From Marinobacter sp. B9-2 (lineage in GTDB: Bacteria; Pseudomonadota; Gammaproteobacteria; Pseudomonadales; Oleiphilaceae), in assembly GCA_003030785.1 (NCBI GenBank), contig PYVH01000005.1, forward strand, positions 1-64,000: 64,000 nt of DNA, given 5' to 3'. Of the stretch, positions 37,757-47,167 are shown piece by piece; positions within the stretch are counted from its first letter, which is position 1; each line of letters begins with the position of its first letter. Under the pieces are notes generated by a model. It ran no database searches, was not told where the DNA came from, and saw only the letters and a list, made by a program, of their open reading frames with translations. Both the position numbers and the translations under genes were made by a program.

Positions 37757-38953
37757 ATGTTCAGAATGACCCGCTATATCAAGAGCCTGATGAATCCCGC
37801 TCCTGTGCGCCCGGTTCCGAAACCCACAGGCCCGGTCGTAATCTGGAATCTGATTCGCCGCTGCAACCTGACCTGCAAACACTGCTATTCCATCTCCGCC
37901 GATGTGGATTTCAAGGGCGAGTTGAGCACCGATGAGGTCTATACGGTGATGGACGATCTCAAGGCTTTCGGAGTTCCCGTGCTGATCCTTTCAGGCGGCG
38001 AACCGCTGATGCGCCCGGATATCTTTGACATCTCCCACCGCGCCAAAGCCATGGGCTTTTATGTCGGCCTTTCCACCAATGGCACGCTGATTACCGAGGA
38101 GAATATCCATCAGATAGCGGACGCCGGCTACGACTACGTGGGCATCAGCATCGACGGCTTGGAACAGACCCACGACGAGTTCCGCCAGAAGAAAGGCGCC
38201 TTCGCCGCCTCTATGAAGGCAGTGGAGCTATGCAAACGCGCCGGCATAAAGGTGGGCCTTCGCTTCACGCTGACTCAGGACAACTTTCCCGAGTTGCCGG
38301 ACATGCTCAAGATGCTGGATGAGCACGACATCGACAAGTTCTACCTTTCCCATCTGAACTATTCCGGCCGAGGCGGGCGCAACCGCAAGCGGGACGCCTG
38401 GTATGACATGACCCGGGAGGCCATGACCCTGATGTTCGATCACTGCCATGACGAGCTCCAGAGAGGCATCGAACGGGAATACGTAACGGGCAACAACGAT
38501 GCGGATGGCCCCTTCCTGCTGCAATGGGCGGCAGAACACTACCCGGATCAGGTCCCGGCACTTCAGCAACGGCTGACTTGGTGGGGCGGCAACGCCTCAG
38601 GCGTCAACATTTCCAATATCGACAACCTGGGGGAAGTGCATCCCGACACCTTCTGGTGGGACTACAACCTGGGCAATGTCCGCAACACACCCTTCTCGCG
38701 GATCTGGTCCGAAGCCAGCGACTCTTTGATGACAGGCTTCCGCCAGAACCCACGCCCGGTCAAGGGGCGCTGCGCAGACTGCCGTTACCTGACCATCTGC
38801 AACGGCAACACCCGGGTTCGGGCCTACAACATTTCCGGTGACTTCTGGGAGGAAGACCCCGGCTGTTACCTCACTAACGAAGAAATTGGTGTACTCGACA
38901 TGCCCCGGCGCGTCGCCGCCCCGGTTATCGAGATTCCGGTTCACAACCTCTAA
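37757..38953 (+). CDS. nirJ: NirJ, radical SAM haem d1 biosynthesis enzyme
   Basis: The 398-residue radical SAM protein has CNLTCKHC (Cys36, Cys40, Cys43) and a C-terminal auxiliary-cluster segment with CADCRYLTICNGN. NirJ removes two propionate side chains from didecarboxysirohaem on the way to haem d1. AGAGAGGGAG precedes the ATG at 37757; an upstream in-frame start at 37484 lies inside nirH. Confidence 0.94.
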   Translation: MFRMTRYIKSLMNPAPVRPVPKPTGPVVIWNLIRRCNLTCKHCYSISADVDFKGELSTDEVYTVMDDLKAFGVPVLILSGGEPLMRPDIFDISHRAKAMGFYVGLSTNGTLITEENIHQIADAGYDYVGISIDGLEQTHDEFRQKKGAFAASMKAVELCKRAGIKVGLRFTLTQDNFPELPDMLKMLDEHDIDKFYLSHLNYSGRGGRNRKRDAWYDMTREAMTLMFDHCHDELQRGIEREYVTGNNDADGPFLLQWAAEHYPDQVPALQQRLTWWGGNASGVNISNIDNLGEVHPDTFWWDYNLGNVRNTPFSRIWSEASDSLMTGFRQNPRPVKGRCADCRYLTICNGNTRVRAYNISGDFWEEDPGCYLTNEEIGVLDMPRRVAAPVIEIPVHNL

Positions 38954-38964
38954 GGACAAGCATC

Positions 38965-39822
38965 ATGACAACCAGTCAAAGGAAGAAGTGCCTGGTGGAG
39001 TTCCAACTGGCGGAACAACCCTTACGGGCCGGAGAGGTAGCCATCGTGGGAGCCGGCCCGGGAGACCCCGGCCTGCTGACCCTGCGGGCGCTGATGCTGA
39101 TACAGCAGGCCGATGCCATCGTGTATGACCGCCTGGTGTCGCCCCAGATCATGGAACTGGTGAACCCGGCTGCCGAACGCATCCACGTGGGCAAAGCCAG
39201 CGGTTGCCACTATGTACCCCAGGAAGACACCAATGAACTGCTGGTGCAACTGGCCGTAAAACAGCGCCGGGTTGTGCGCCTCAAGGGCGGTGACCCATAT
39301 ATTTTTGGCCGTGGTGGCGAGGAAGCGGAGTTCCTGGTGGACAACCACATCGATTTTCAGGTGGTACCAGGCATCACCTCCGCCGCCGGCTGCGCCTCAT
39401 ACTGTGGCATCCCACTGACCCACCGGGATTATTCCCAGAGCGTCACCTTCGTAACCGGCCACCGCAAGGCCGACCAGTCCCTGGAACTGAACTGGCGTGT
39501 GTTGGCAGCGCCGGGCCAGACCCGGGTGTTCTACATGGGGCTTCACAATGCCCCGACCATTGTCCGGGAACTCACTGCCCATGGCCTGCCGGGAGACTGC
39601 CCTGTGGCCCTGGTGGAGCGGGGAACCACGCCACAACAACACATGGCGGTCACCACCCTGGCAGACCTGGAAGCGACCATTCTCCGTGAAGGTTTCCAGC
39701 CCCCGACACTGATCATTGTCGGTGAGGTTGTCCGTCTTGCCGACAAACTGGCGCAACCCTCCACAGCAGGCTGGCATTGCTGCCAGAGTGAGGCCGCTGC
39801 AGCCAGTGCGGGGGCCGGCTGA
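38965..39822 (+). CDS. nirE: NirE, uroporphyrinogen-III C-methyltransferase
   Basis: The 285-residue SUMT has the N-terminal VGAGPGDPGLLTLRAL motif and VRLKGGDPYIFGRGGEEAE. It methylates uroporphyrinogen III to precorrin-2, the first dedicated step from the haem pathway toward sirohaem and haem d1. It is the sixth gene of the nirDLGHJE set. The last 20 residues are Ala/Gly-rich and unremarkable. nirN follows directly. Confidence 0.92.
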   Translation: MTTSQRKKCLVEFQLAEQPLRAGEVAIVGAGPGDPGLLTLRALMLIQQADAIVYDRLVSPQIMELVNPAAERIHVGKASGCHYVPQEDTNELLVQLAVKQRRVVRLKGGDPYIFGRGGEEAEFLVDNHIDFQVVPGITSAAGCASYCGIPLTHRDYSQSVTFVTGHRKADQSLELNWRVLAAPGQTRVFYMGLHNAPTIVRELTAHGLPGDCPVALVERGTTPQQHMAVTTLADLEATILREGFQPPTLIIVGEVVRLADKLAQPSTAGWHCCQSEAAAASAGAG

Positions 39823-39823
39823 C

Positions 39824-41320
39824 ATGATGAACCGAAAAAACGCCCTGCTGATTCTGGCCTTCAGCCTGTTGATGCCAGCCTTGTTACAAGCAGCGCCCTC
39901 ACCGGAAACCGAGTTGCTGTATCAGCAACACTGCGCCAGTTGCCATGGCCAGGATCGTCTTGGTGGCATGGGCCCGGCCCTGCTGCCGGATAATCTGTCA
40001 CGGCTGAAAAAGCCCCAGGCCGAAGACGCCATCCGTAACGGCAGGCCTGCCACCCAGATGCCAGCCTTTGCCGATGTTCTCGCCGGGGAATCCATAACGG
40101 CACTGGCCGACTTTATTTACCGACCTCCTGCCAGACCGCCGATCTGGGGCCGGTCCGAAATTGTGGGCAGCCATTTACTGCCCCACCCACAAGGCACACT
40201 GCCGGATGAGCCGGCTTACCAGGCCGACATGATGAACCTGTTTTTGGTGGTGGAAATCGGCGATCATCACGTCACCCTGCTCGACGGTGACAGGATGGAA
40301 CCCATCCACCGTTTCCCGAGCCGCTACGCCCTTCATGGCGGACCGAAATACAGCCCTGACGGACGTTACGTCTACTTTGGCTCCCGGGACGGCTGGATAA
40401 CCAAGTACGACTTGTTCAACCTGAAAGTGGTCGCGGAAGTGCGCGCTGGTATCAACATGCGCAACATCGCCATTTCGGCCGATGGCGACTACGTTATGGC
40501 AGCCAATTACCTGCCACACACCCTGGTTCTTTTCGACGCCGGCAATCTCGAACTCATGGACATCATCCCGGTAGAAAACAGCGCGGGCGAAAGCTCCCGG
40601 GTCAGCGCCGTGTATGCCGCTCCTCCCCGGAACAGCTTCATTGCCGCCCTGAAGGATATTCCCGAAGCATGGGAAATCAGCGTGCAGGACGGCAACGCAA
40701 ACGTCCGCCGGATGCAAACCGACACCTGGCTGGATGACTTTTTCTTCGACCCTGGTTACGACCACCTGATCGGCGCTGCCCGCGACGGCAAGCACGGCGT
40801 GGTCATCAACCTGGACACCGGCAAAACCGTCGCCGACCTGCCCCTACCCGGCATGCCACACCTGGGCTCAGGTATAACCTGGGAGTATCAGGGCACAAGG
40901 GTAATGGCCACCCCACACTTCCGCACTGGTGCGGTTTCCATTATCGACATGGACAACTGGCAGGTGATCAAGACCCTTGAAACAGAAGGTCCCGGCTTCT
41001 TTATGCGCAGCCACGTAAACTCCCGCTATGCCTGGGTCGACGTTTTTTTCGGTCCCAACAAGGACAAGGTCCACATCATCGACAAACAGACCCTGGAAAT
41101 CGTCAAAACGTTACAGCCGGAACCGGGTAAGGTTGCTGCCCATGTAGAATTCGACCGCTACGGTGAAAAACTCTTGCTGAGCATATGGGACAAGGAAGGT
41201 GCGGTAGTCGTCTACGACGCAGACACCCTGGAAGAAGAGAAACGGATTCCCATGAACAAACCCTCCGGCAAATATAACGTCTGGAACAAGATCAACTACG
41301 AAGAGGGAACCAGTCATTGA
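39824..41320 (+). CDS. nirN: NirN, cytochrome c / d1-propeller dihydro-haem d1 dehydrogenase
   Basis: The 498-residue protein has a signal peptide (ends LLQAAP), haem motif CASCH (Cys37, Cys40, His41), and a C-terminal d1-type propeller ending SGKYNVWNKINYEEG. NirN is a NirS paralogue that catalyses the last oxidation in haem d1 synthesis in the periplasm. The ATG at 39824 follows the nirE stop by one base; a second ATG at 39827 is equally possible. Unlike nirS, this two-domain gene is intact. It should not replace NirS as a nitrite reductase. Confidence 0.9.
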   Translation: MMNRKNALLILAFSLLMPALLQAAPSPETELLYQQHCASCHGQDRLGGMGPALLPDNLSRLKKPQAEDAIRNGRPATQMPAFADVLAGESITALADFIYRPPARPPIWGRSEIVGSHLLPHPQGTLPDEPAYQADMMNLFLVVEIGDHHVTLLDGDRMEPIHRFPSRYALHGGPKYSPDGRYVYFGSRDGWITKYDLFNLKVVAEVRAGINMRNIAISADGDYVMAANYLPHTLVLFDAGNLELMDIIPVENSAGESSRVSAVYAAPPRNSFIAALKDIPEAWEISVQDGNANVRRMQTDTWLDDFFFDPGYDHLIGAARDGKHGVVINLDTGKTVADLPLPGMPHLGSGITWEYQGTRVMATPHFRTGAVSIIDMDNWQVIKTLETEGPGFFMRSHVNSRYAWVDVFFGPNKDKVHIIDKQTLEIVKTLQPEPGKVAAHVEFDRYGEKLLLSIWDKEGAVVVYDADTLEEEKRIPMNKPSGKYNVWNKINYEEGTSH

Positions 41321-41348
41321 GCGTTATCGACTCAGTGAAAAAGCCTTA

Positions 41349-41362
41349 ATGATTTAAGTCAT
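41349..41362. promoter_or_regulatory. possible FNR-like dyad before the Crp/Fnr-type gene
   Basis: ATGATTTAAGTCAT is a near-palindrome related to the FNR consensus with three mismatches. It lies about 60 bases upstream of the regulator ATG and could be an autoregulatory site. Confidence 0.3.
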
Positions 41363-41421
41363 TTCAAAAGATGCTTCTCTGATACCATAATTGACCCGAC
41401 ACTCATAACAGGGTCAATGCC

Positions 41422-42129
41422 ATGAACAGCATCCTCAGGCCAGACGTTTCCTCCGCCCCATGCATGTTGGGGGAAGACAACCCGGAGATTATCCGGCAGG
41501 ATGCCGCGCCCGAGTCGGCGGCCCTACTGAATGGTCTCAGCCGGGTCTTCGGTATTCGCCTGGCCGGGCACGAAAACGATCCGGACGCCCGGTTTCTTGC
41601 CGACCTGGCCCGACTGTTTCATCTTCGAAGGCTTGACCCCGAAACGGCCATGGAGAAGCACGACAAGCCCTGGGCAAACGCTTACCTGGTTCAGTACGGC
41701 ATCCTGCGCCTGTTCCGGGAAGCCCCAAGCGGCAAGGTGTCGGTGCACCACTTCTTTTCCGAGGGCGATATGGTCTGGCCGGTTTTTGGCCGTAGCCGTA
41801 CCGTTCGCAACACCCTGTGCCTCACGACAGTAACGCCGGTCACCGTCTGGGTGGCTGACTTCACCGCGTTCCGTTCTGCAATCCAGTCCCACGGGGAAGG
41901 GCTTTGGCCCAAGTTCGCCCTGGCCCTGACCGAGGAGCTCGCAGAGCTCACCAGCATGAGAGAGTTCCGCAAGCACACGATGCCAGCACGAGAGCGTTAC
42001 AAGCTATTGCTTGAGGAATACCCGGAGCTGGTCAAACGGGTGCCGGACAATCAACTGGCATCATGGCTCGGTGTTGTGCCGGCAACCTTCTCCCGGCTGA
42101 AAACCGGAGCAGCGAATAACCAGCCGTAA
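41422..42129 (+). CDS. Crp/Fnr-family transcriptional regulator
   Basis: The 235-residue protein has a cyclic-nucleotide-binding-like fold (residues about 70-175; YLVQYGILRLFREAPSGKV, SEGDMVWPVF) and a C-terminal helix-turn-helix (NQLASWLGVVPATFSRLKT). It lacks the N-terminal cysteine cluster of FNR. The recognition helix (VPATFSRLK) differs from the E--SR pattern of FNR and Dnr, so it may not bind the TTGAT boxes seen nearby. Its location after nirN suggests a role in denitrification control. Confidence 0.75.
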   Translation: MNSILRPDVSSAPCMLGEDNPEIIRQDAAPESAALLNGLSRVFGIRLAGHENDPDARFLADLARLFHLRRLDPETAMEKHDKPWANAYLVQYGILRLFREAPSGKVSVHHFFSEGDMVWPVFGRSRTVRNTLCLTTVTPVTVWVADFTAFRSAIQSHGEGLWPKFALALTEELAELTSMREFRKHTMPARERYKLLLEEYPELVKRVPDNQLASWLGVVPATFSRLKTGAANNQP

Positions 42130-42145
42130 GGCCTGGCAACTGAAC

Positions 42146-42180
42146 ATAAAAAAGGGCAGCAAGCTTTCGCCTGCTGCCCC
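42146..42180. terminator. bidirectional terminator-like hairpin between the Crp/Fnr gene and wrbA
   Basis: GGGCAGCA pairs with TGCTGCCC around a ten-base loop. The A-run on the left becomes a T-run on the minus strand, so it best fits termination of wrbA. It may also stop the plus-strand regulator transcript. Confidence 0.75.
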
Positions 42181-42214
42181 GAAAAACGCTCAACGCTTCG
42201 TAACTACCTCAGGT

Positions 42215-42814
42215 TCAGCCGTGCAGCTTTACCGACAGCTTGGCCACGTGCCTGCCCTGATAGCGGGCAATCGCCAGCTCTTTCTTGCTGGGCTGCCGTG
42301 AACCATCACCACCGGCAATGGTCGACGCACCGTAAGGTGTTCCGCCGCTGACCTCAGAAATATCGAAAAACTCCGGAATGCCGTAGCCCAGAGGCACGAT
42401 TACCATGCCGTGGTGGGCCAGTGTGGTCCAGAAGGAGCTGATGGTGTGCTCCTGTCCGCCACCAGTACCGGTGGAGGTGAACACGCTGGCGACTTTGCCG
42501 TGGAGCTTGCCTTCAAACCAGAGCTTTCCGGTCTGGTCGAGAAAATTACGCATCTGGCCGGCCATATTGCCGAAACGGGTCGGTGTGCCAAAGATGATGG
42601 CATCGTAATCTGCCAGCTCTGCCGGGTCGGCTACCGGCGCTTCCTGTTCGGCTTTGCCACCGGCGCTCAGGAACGCCTGATCCGCCATGGTTTCCGGAAC
42701 CCGCTTGATGGTTACCTCGGCGCCGTCCACATCTTTGGCACCTTCTGCAACCGTGTTCGCCATCGTTTCAATATGGCCGTACATCGAATAATAAAGCACA
42801 AGTACTTTTGCCAT
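42215..42814 (-). CDS. wrbA: WrbA, NAD(P)H:quinone oxidoreductase type IV
   Basis: The 199-residue flavodoxin-like protein begins [19 protein letters not shown] and has [17 protein letters not shown] and [10 protein letters not shown], both typical of WrbA. It uses FMN to reduce quinones with NAD(P)H by two electrons. GAGGAGG precedes the start. It points away from the denitrification genes and ends at a bidirectional hairpin. Confidence 0.95.
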   Translation of the reverse strand: MAKVLVLYYSMYGHIETMANTVAEGAKDVDGAEVTIKRVPETMADQAFLSAGGKAEQEAPVADPAELADYDAIIFGTPTRFGNMAGQMRNFLDQTGKLWFEGKLHGKVASVFTSTGTGGGQEHTISSFWTTLAHHGMVIVPLGYGIPEFFDISEVSGGTPYGASTIAGGDGSRQPSKKELAIARYQGRHVAKLSVKLHG

Positions 42815-42974
42815 CGGGAGAACCTCCTCTGTCTGTCATCTGATACCAATAGACTAACCAGCGAGGCAGAGAAGCGAAACCGGAAGATTTCAGAGAGGTT
42901 GTTCAGTATTTCTGAACAGGGTCACAGGATGTTCATGTCCTGCCATTGCGTACACCTGTACGCTGAAGTATTTT

Positions 42975-43670
42975 ATGGGCATGACTGATACGGACGAACG
43001 CTCGATGACGCCAGCACCATCTCCCGCGCAAAACATGCACCATCGCATTGAAGAATGGCTTAACAGTGCCACCCATGGTCTCGCCGCGCTGCTCAGCGTT
43101 GTCGGAACCATCGCCCTGATCGTGGGTGCCAGTCAACATGGTGACGCCTGGAAAATTGTCAGTTTCAGTATTTTTGGCGCGTCACTGATTCTCCTGTACA
43201 TGGCCTCTGCCCTCTATCACGGAGCCCGGCGACCGGAACTGAAGCGAGCCTTCAAAACCCTTGACCACTGCGCCATCTTCTTGCTGATTGCAGGCACCTA
43301 CACGCCATTCCTTCTGGTGAACATGCGGGGATCCGTTGGCTGGACGCTGTTTGTGGTGATCTGGGCCCTGGCTATAACAGGCGTGGTGCTGAAGGTTATT
43401 TTCAAGAACCGCTTCAAGCTTGCCCGTGTCGGCATCTACGTTGCCATGGGCTGGCTGATCACCTTTGCATCTTCAGATCTGGTGGCCAGTCTGAGCGAAA
43501 CCGCGCTGCATCTCACAATCGCCGGCGGCATCCTGTACACCGCCGGCGTCGCGTTTTATCTGGCGGATCGCATACCCTACATGCACGCTATCTGGCATCT
43601 GTTCGTAATCGGTGGCAGCGCGTGTCACTTCAGTGCCATCTATTTTGGCGTTCTGCCCTATACGGTCTGA
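42975..43670 (+). CDS. hemolysin III family (PAQR-like) membrane protein
   Basis: The 231-residue protein has seven membrane helices and the family metal-site segments NSATHGLAALLSVVG, SALYHG, LDHCAIFLLIAGTYTP and HAIWHLFVIGG. Bacterial members (YqfA, YplQ) affect membrane state, but their reaction is unknown. Starts at 42975, 42981 and 43005 are all in frame with no clear ribosome site, so the exact start is uncertain. Its stop meets the next, convergent gene with no gap. Confidence 0.85.
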   Translation: MGMTDTDERSMTPAPSPAQNMHHRIEEWLNSATHGLAALLSVVGTIALIVGASQHGDAWKIVSFSIFGASLILLYMASALYHGARRPELKRAFKTLDHCAIFLLIAGTYTPFLLVNMRGSVGWTLFVVIWALAITGVVLKVIFKNRFKLARVGIYVAMGWLITFASSDLVASLSETALHLTIAGGILYTAGVAFYLADRIPYMHAIWHLFVIGGSACHFSAIYFGVLPYTV

Positions 43671-43937
43671 TCAGAACGCCCAAACCATCGCCATCAAGAC
43701 GCCCCATGCCAGTAGGGAAGATGCCATCACCGTGTAAGTAGCAGACATGACCACCACATCGTTATCGCTTCGTTCGCAGAATGAGCGAACGCCCTGGTAG
43801 ACCAGCGCACAGGACAGAAACAAGGCGGCAAACACCGCCACCCACGCCAGGAACGGAATGGACAGGTCAAGGCGCCGCAACTCCGACCAGGCTCCATTGC
43901 CGGAAAATGGTAGACGGGCAAGCTGTGTAATATTCAT
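43671..43937 (-). CDS. small two-helix membrane protein, unknown
   Basis: The 88-residue product has two hydrophobic helices (about residues 27-47 and 68-87) separated by a charged loop. No family was recognised. It begins 73 bases from the nnrS start on the other strand and could share a regulatory region with it. Confidence 0.55.
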   Translation of the reverse strand: MNITQLARLPFSGNGAWSELRRLDLSIPFLAWVAVFAALFLSCALVYQGVRSFCERSDNDVVVMSATYTVMASSLLAWGVLMAMVWAF

Positions 43938-44010
43938 GATGCACCTTTAAATTGTTTCCCGCGTTATTTTTACTGATAGTTTCGGTGCGCCGAACGGTCA
44001 AGGACACGAG

Positions 44011-45177
44011 ATGACTTCGGACAACTCGGGTAAATCCCGCAAAAACGTTCACGCGTTCTGGCTGTTCTTCCCGGCGGCTGCACTTCTGGCCGCAATAGTT
44101 GTCCCCCTCTCCGTTCACAGCGTTCTCTCAGGCTCAGGCTGGCCTCCGGGCTTTCTGGGAGCCGGACACGGACATGAACTGATTTTCGGCTTTGCCCTCG
44201 CCCTGATTGCCGGTTATACACTTGGCCCCCAGCCCCGACGTGTTCTGGTGATGTTATTCCTGCTGTGGCTCCTGGCCCGGGTCACCTGGATGCTGGCTCC
44301 GGGCAGTTTCGTGGCCCAACTGCTCAGCCCGGCTTTTGCGATTTTGCTTGCCCGCTATGCCGTACCCAGATTCCAGGCCGCCAAGAAATGGCGCAACCGC
44401 ATGGCCGGCCCGCTTATCCTGGTTCTTTGCCTCCTGTCACTGGCTTTCTGGCTTGCCAATAGCTCCCTGACAGAAGGCCTTCAGCCAGTGCCGGAAACCC
44501 GCGTGGTGATGATGGCGGCCATTGTTGGCCTCCTGATGCTGATGACGTTCATCGGGGGCAGGCTCATTGCGCCGGCTGTGGCAGGAACACTGGAGAAACG
44601 AGGCATTCCCCTGGCAGCAAGGGTGCAACCGCAGATTGAAGGGGCGCTGCTGATCATTCTGCCGCTGGCACTGGTTTTGATAGTTTTGATGTTTGTGCCG
44701 TTCGCGGAACCGGCCGCAGGACTTCTGTTGCTGGTGTCGGCCATTCTGATCGTGGTTCGCACGACTCGCTGGAAACTGTGGCACTGCGCAAACCGGCCGG
44801 ATCTGCTGGTTCTCGCCCTCGGGTATCTCTGGCTGGCGGTAGGCGCCGGTGCCACCGGTTTCAGTCTTTTGCAGGGAACTGACCCAATTCCCTCCATGCA
44901 CCTGATCACCATCGGGGCTCTCGGAACGCTCTCCGCCAGCGTAATGCTCCGCCTGGCCTGGCAGCGCGCCAAGAAGACCACGCCACCCTCCTGGCAGGTT
45001 GTCGGGATCGCCATCGGCATGACCATCGCAGCGCTCGCCCGGTTTGCTGCAGGCCTTACCCCTTTCGCGAAACCCGGCCTGTTCTGGCTCTCAGCCGCAA
45101 GCTGGTCCTGTATCTATTTCATCGTCGCCTTCCAGCTCATCGCTCTATTCCGGCACAGCCAGAATCGCCGGAAATGA
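44011..45177 (+). CDS. nnrS: NnrS family haem-copper membrane protein
   Basis: The 388-residue protein has about twelve hydrophobic helices and the conserved GAGHGHELIFGFALALIAGY segment with paired His residues, plus a HLITIGALGT segment later. NnrS proteins bind haem and copper and lessen nitrosative stress in denitrifiers and pathogens. AAGGACACGAG precedes the ATG. It sits between the nir genes and narK. No FNR-type box was seen before it. Confidence 0.88.
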   Translation: MTSDNSGKSRKNVHAFWLFFPAAALLAAIVVPLSVHSVLSGSGWPPGFLGAGHGHELIFGFALALIAGYTLGPQPRRVLVMLFLLWLLARVTWMLAPGSFVAQLLSPAFAILLARYAVPRFQAAKKWRNRMAGPLILVLCLLSLAFWLANSSLTEGLQPVPETRVVMMAAIVGLLMLMTFIGGRLIAPAVAGTLEKRGIPLAARVQPQIEGALLIILPLALVLIVLMFVPFAEPAAGLLLLVSAILIVVRTTRWKLWHCANRPDLLVLALGYLWLAVGAGATGFSLLQGTDPIPSMHLITIGALGTLSASVMLRLAWQRAKKTTPPSWQVVGIAIGMTIAALARFAAGLTPFAKPGLFWLSAASWSCIYFIVAFQLIALFRHSQNRRK

Positions 45178-45325
45178 ATGGCTACCTCCACTGCGCTGAC
45201 GACCGAAATGCCTACCCATTCCGGGCTATCACCATCGCATCTTATTGAATTAAATACGTTTTAAGAACTGAAAACGCGAAGAAAAAACCACCCAAAAACC
45301 GGCCGGAGCGGGCGCCATTTTGTCC

Positions 45326-45339
45326 TTGAGAAATATCAA
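45326..45339 (+). promoter_or_regulatory. FNR/Dnr-type box upstream of narK
   Basis: TTGAGAAATATCAA matches the consensus with one mismatch. Its centre is about 103 bases before the narK ATG. A TACCCAT heptamer at 45213-45219 matches the NarL pattern and may add nitrate control, but one heptamer alone is weak evidence. Confidence 0.65.
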
Positions 45340-45435
45340 GAATGCTCGCCCACCTCGCTTAGCACAATAGTGTCGAGAAGCCCGAGCGCCACCAGAAACG
45401 GGGCCGGGGGTACGTTAACCGAGGGAGTCAAAAAC

Positions 45436-47028
45436 ATGGCCAAAACCAACGCAGACATCGAAAACTGGGATGTCGAGAGCGAAGAATTCTGGGAGCGGGA
45501 GGGCAAGCGAATTGCTTCCCGCAACCTGTGGATTTCCATCCCCAGCCTGCTGATGGGGTTTGCCGTCTGGCTGATGTGGGGAATGATCACCACCCAGATG
45601 AAGAACCTGGGTTTTCCTTTCACCATTGATCAGCTGTTTACCCTGTCTGCAATTGCAGGGTTGTCCGGCGCCACCCTGCGTATCCCGGCCTCGTTCATGA
45701 TCAAAATTGCCGGCGGGCGCAACACGGTGTTCCTGACCACCGCCCTGCTGATGATTCCTGCTGCCGGTACCGGCATCGCCCTGATGAACCCCGACACGCC
45801 GTTTATCGTGTTCCAGGCCCTGGCGCTGCTCTCCGGTATCGGTGGCGGTAACTTTGCCTGCTCCATGAGCAACATCAGCACCTTCTACCCGAAAAGCAAA
45901 CAGGGCTATGGCCTGGGTATGAACGCCGGTCTCGGTAACTTCGGCGTGACTACCATGCAAGTGGTCATCCCACTGGTCATGACCGTGGGCATCTTCGGCG
46001 CCCTGGCCGGCGACCCGATGCAATTGCAAAGCCCGAGCGGCACCCTGATTGGCCGCATCGAAGCGGGCACCGACACCTGGATCCAGAACGCCGGGTTTAT
46101 CTGGTTGGTATTTCTGATTCCCCTGGCGTTTGCCGGCTGGTTTGGCATGAACAACCTGAAAGTGGTTACCCCGAATCCGGGCAACCCGCTCTCGGCATTC
46201 GGCAAGATTCTGGGACTCTACGGTGTAGGCATTCTCGCCTCTATCGCAGGCGTCTGGGCCCTCAGCGTACTGAACATGTGGCTGGCCCTGCCCCTGACCA
46301 TCGTACTCACACTGATTCTTCTGCGGCTGATCCCCGGCGACATCAAGCCCAACATCCAGGCCCAGTTTGCGATCTTCAGCAACAAGCACACCTGGTCCAT
46401 GACCGTTCTCTACATCCTCACCTTCGGTTCGTTCATCGGCTTTTCCGCTGCCCTGCCGCTGTCTATCACCGTTATCTTCGGCAACATGATGGAAGTGGCG
46501 GCCGATGGCACCGTCACCAGGGTAGTTAACCCGGATGCGCCGAGCGCACTGACCTGGGCCTGGATGGGGCCGTTTGTCGGCGCCCTGATTCGCCCCGTGG
46601 GCGGCTGGATTTCCGACAAGGTAGGCGGATCCATTGTTACCCAGATCATTTCGGTGGTAATGGTCGCAGCCTCCGTGGCCACCGGCTATGTAATGATGCT
46701 GGCCTATAACTCCACCGATCCGAACACCTACTTTGCACCGTTCCTGATCCTGTTCATCATCATGTTTGCGGCCAGTGGTATCGGTAACGGCTCCACCTTC
46801 CGCAGCATCGGCTTCATCTTCAACCAGCAGCAGAAAGGCCCGGTTCTGGGCTGGACTTCCGCGGTTGCCGCCTACGGTGCGTTCATCGCCCCACGGGTGA
46901 TGGGCCAGGAAATCCAGGCCGGCACTCCGGAAGTGGCCATGTACGGGTTTGCGGTGTTCTATGCACTCTGCCTGGTGGTTAACTGGTGGTTCTATCTGCG
47001 CAAGAACGCGTACATCAAGAATCCCTGA
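45436..47028 (+). CDS. narK: NarK-type nitrate/nitrite MFS transporter
   Basis: The 530-residue MFS protein has twelve or more helices and the nitrate-nitrite porter signatures GIGGGNFACSMSNISTFYP and ASGIGNGSTFRSIG. It would import nitrate or exchange nitrate for nitrite during denitrification. The ATG at 45436 has GAGGGAG upstream; an earlier in-frame start at 45370 lacks support. An FNR-type box precedes it and a strong terminator follows, so it is a single-gene unit here. No narGHJI follows; a broken transposase lies there instead. Confidence 0.9.
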   Translation: MAKTNADIENWDVESEEFWEREGKRIASRNLWISIPSLLMGFAVWLMWGMITTQMKNLGFPFTIDQLFTLSAIAGLSGATLRIPASFMIKIAGGRNTVFLTTALLMIPAAGTGIALMNPDTPFIVFQALALLSGIGGGNFACSMSNISTFYPKSKQGYGLGMNAGLGNFGVTTMQVVIPLVMTVGIFGALAGDPMQLQSPSGTLIGRIEAGTDTWIQNAGFIWLVFLIPLAFAGWFGMNNLKVVTPNPGNPLSAFGKILGLYGVGILASIAGVWALSVLNMWLALPLTIVLTLILLRLIPGDIKPNIQAQFAIFSNKHTWSMTVLYILTFGSFIGFSAALPLSITVIFGNMMEVAADGTVTRVVNPDAPSALTWAWMGPFVGALIRPVGGWISDKVGGSIVTQIISVVMVAASVATGYVMMLAYNSTDPNTYFAPFLILFIIMFAASGIGNGSTFRSIGFIFNQQQKGPVLGWTSAVAAYGAFIAPRVMGQEIQAGTPEVAMYGFAVFYALCLVVNWWFYLRKNAYIKNP

Positions 47029-47041
47029 TGCTCAGACGTTG

Positions 47042-47067
47042 AAAAGGCCTCCTTCCGGAGGCCTTTT
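47042..47067 (+). terminator. terminator after narK
   Basis: AAAAGGCCTCC and GGAGGCCTTTT form a perfect stem with a short loop, ending in a T-run. It starts 13 bases after the narK stop. Confidence 0.85.
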
Positions 47068-47167
47068 ACGTTCCGGGCCGGTCAGGTTTCTCTGAGTCAG
47101 CCCCAAGGTGCGAAAAGGCTTCAGGCTGCCTGACTCGCCCCATCGAAGCCGCGTGACGCGGGATAAC

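Noticed and set aside
39824-41320. Second intact nirS that could replace the broken one
   Set aside because: The protein matches NirN by its haem/propeller features and its position after nirE, and NirN is a biosynthetic enzyme.
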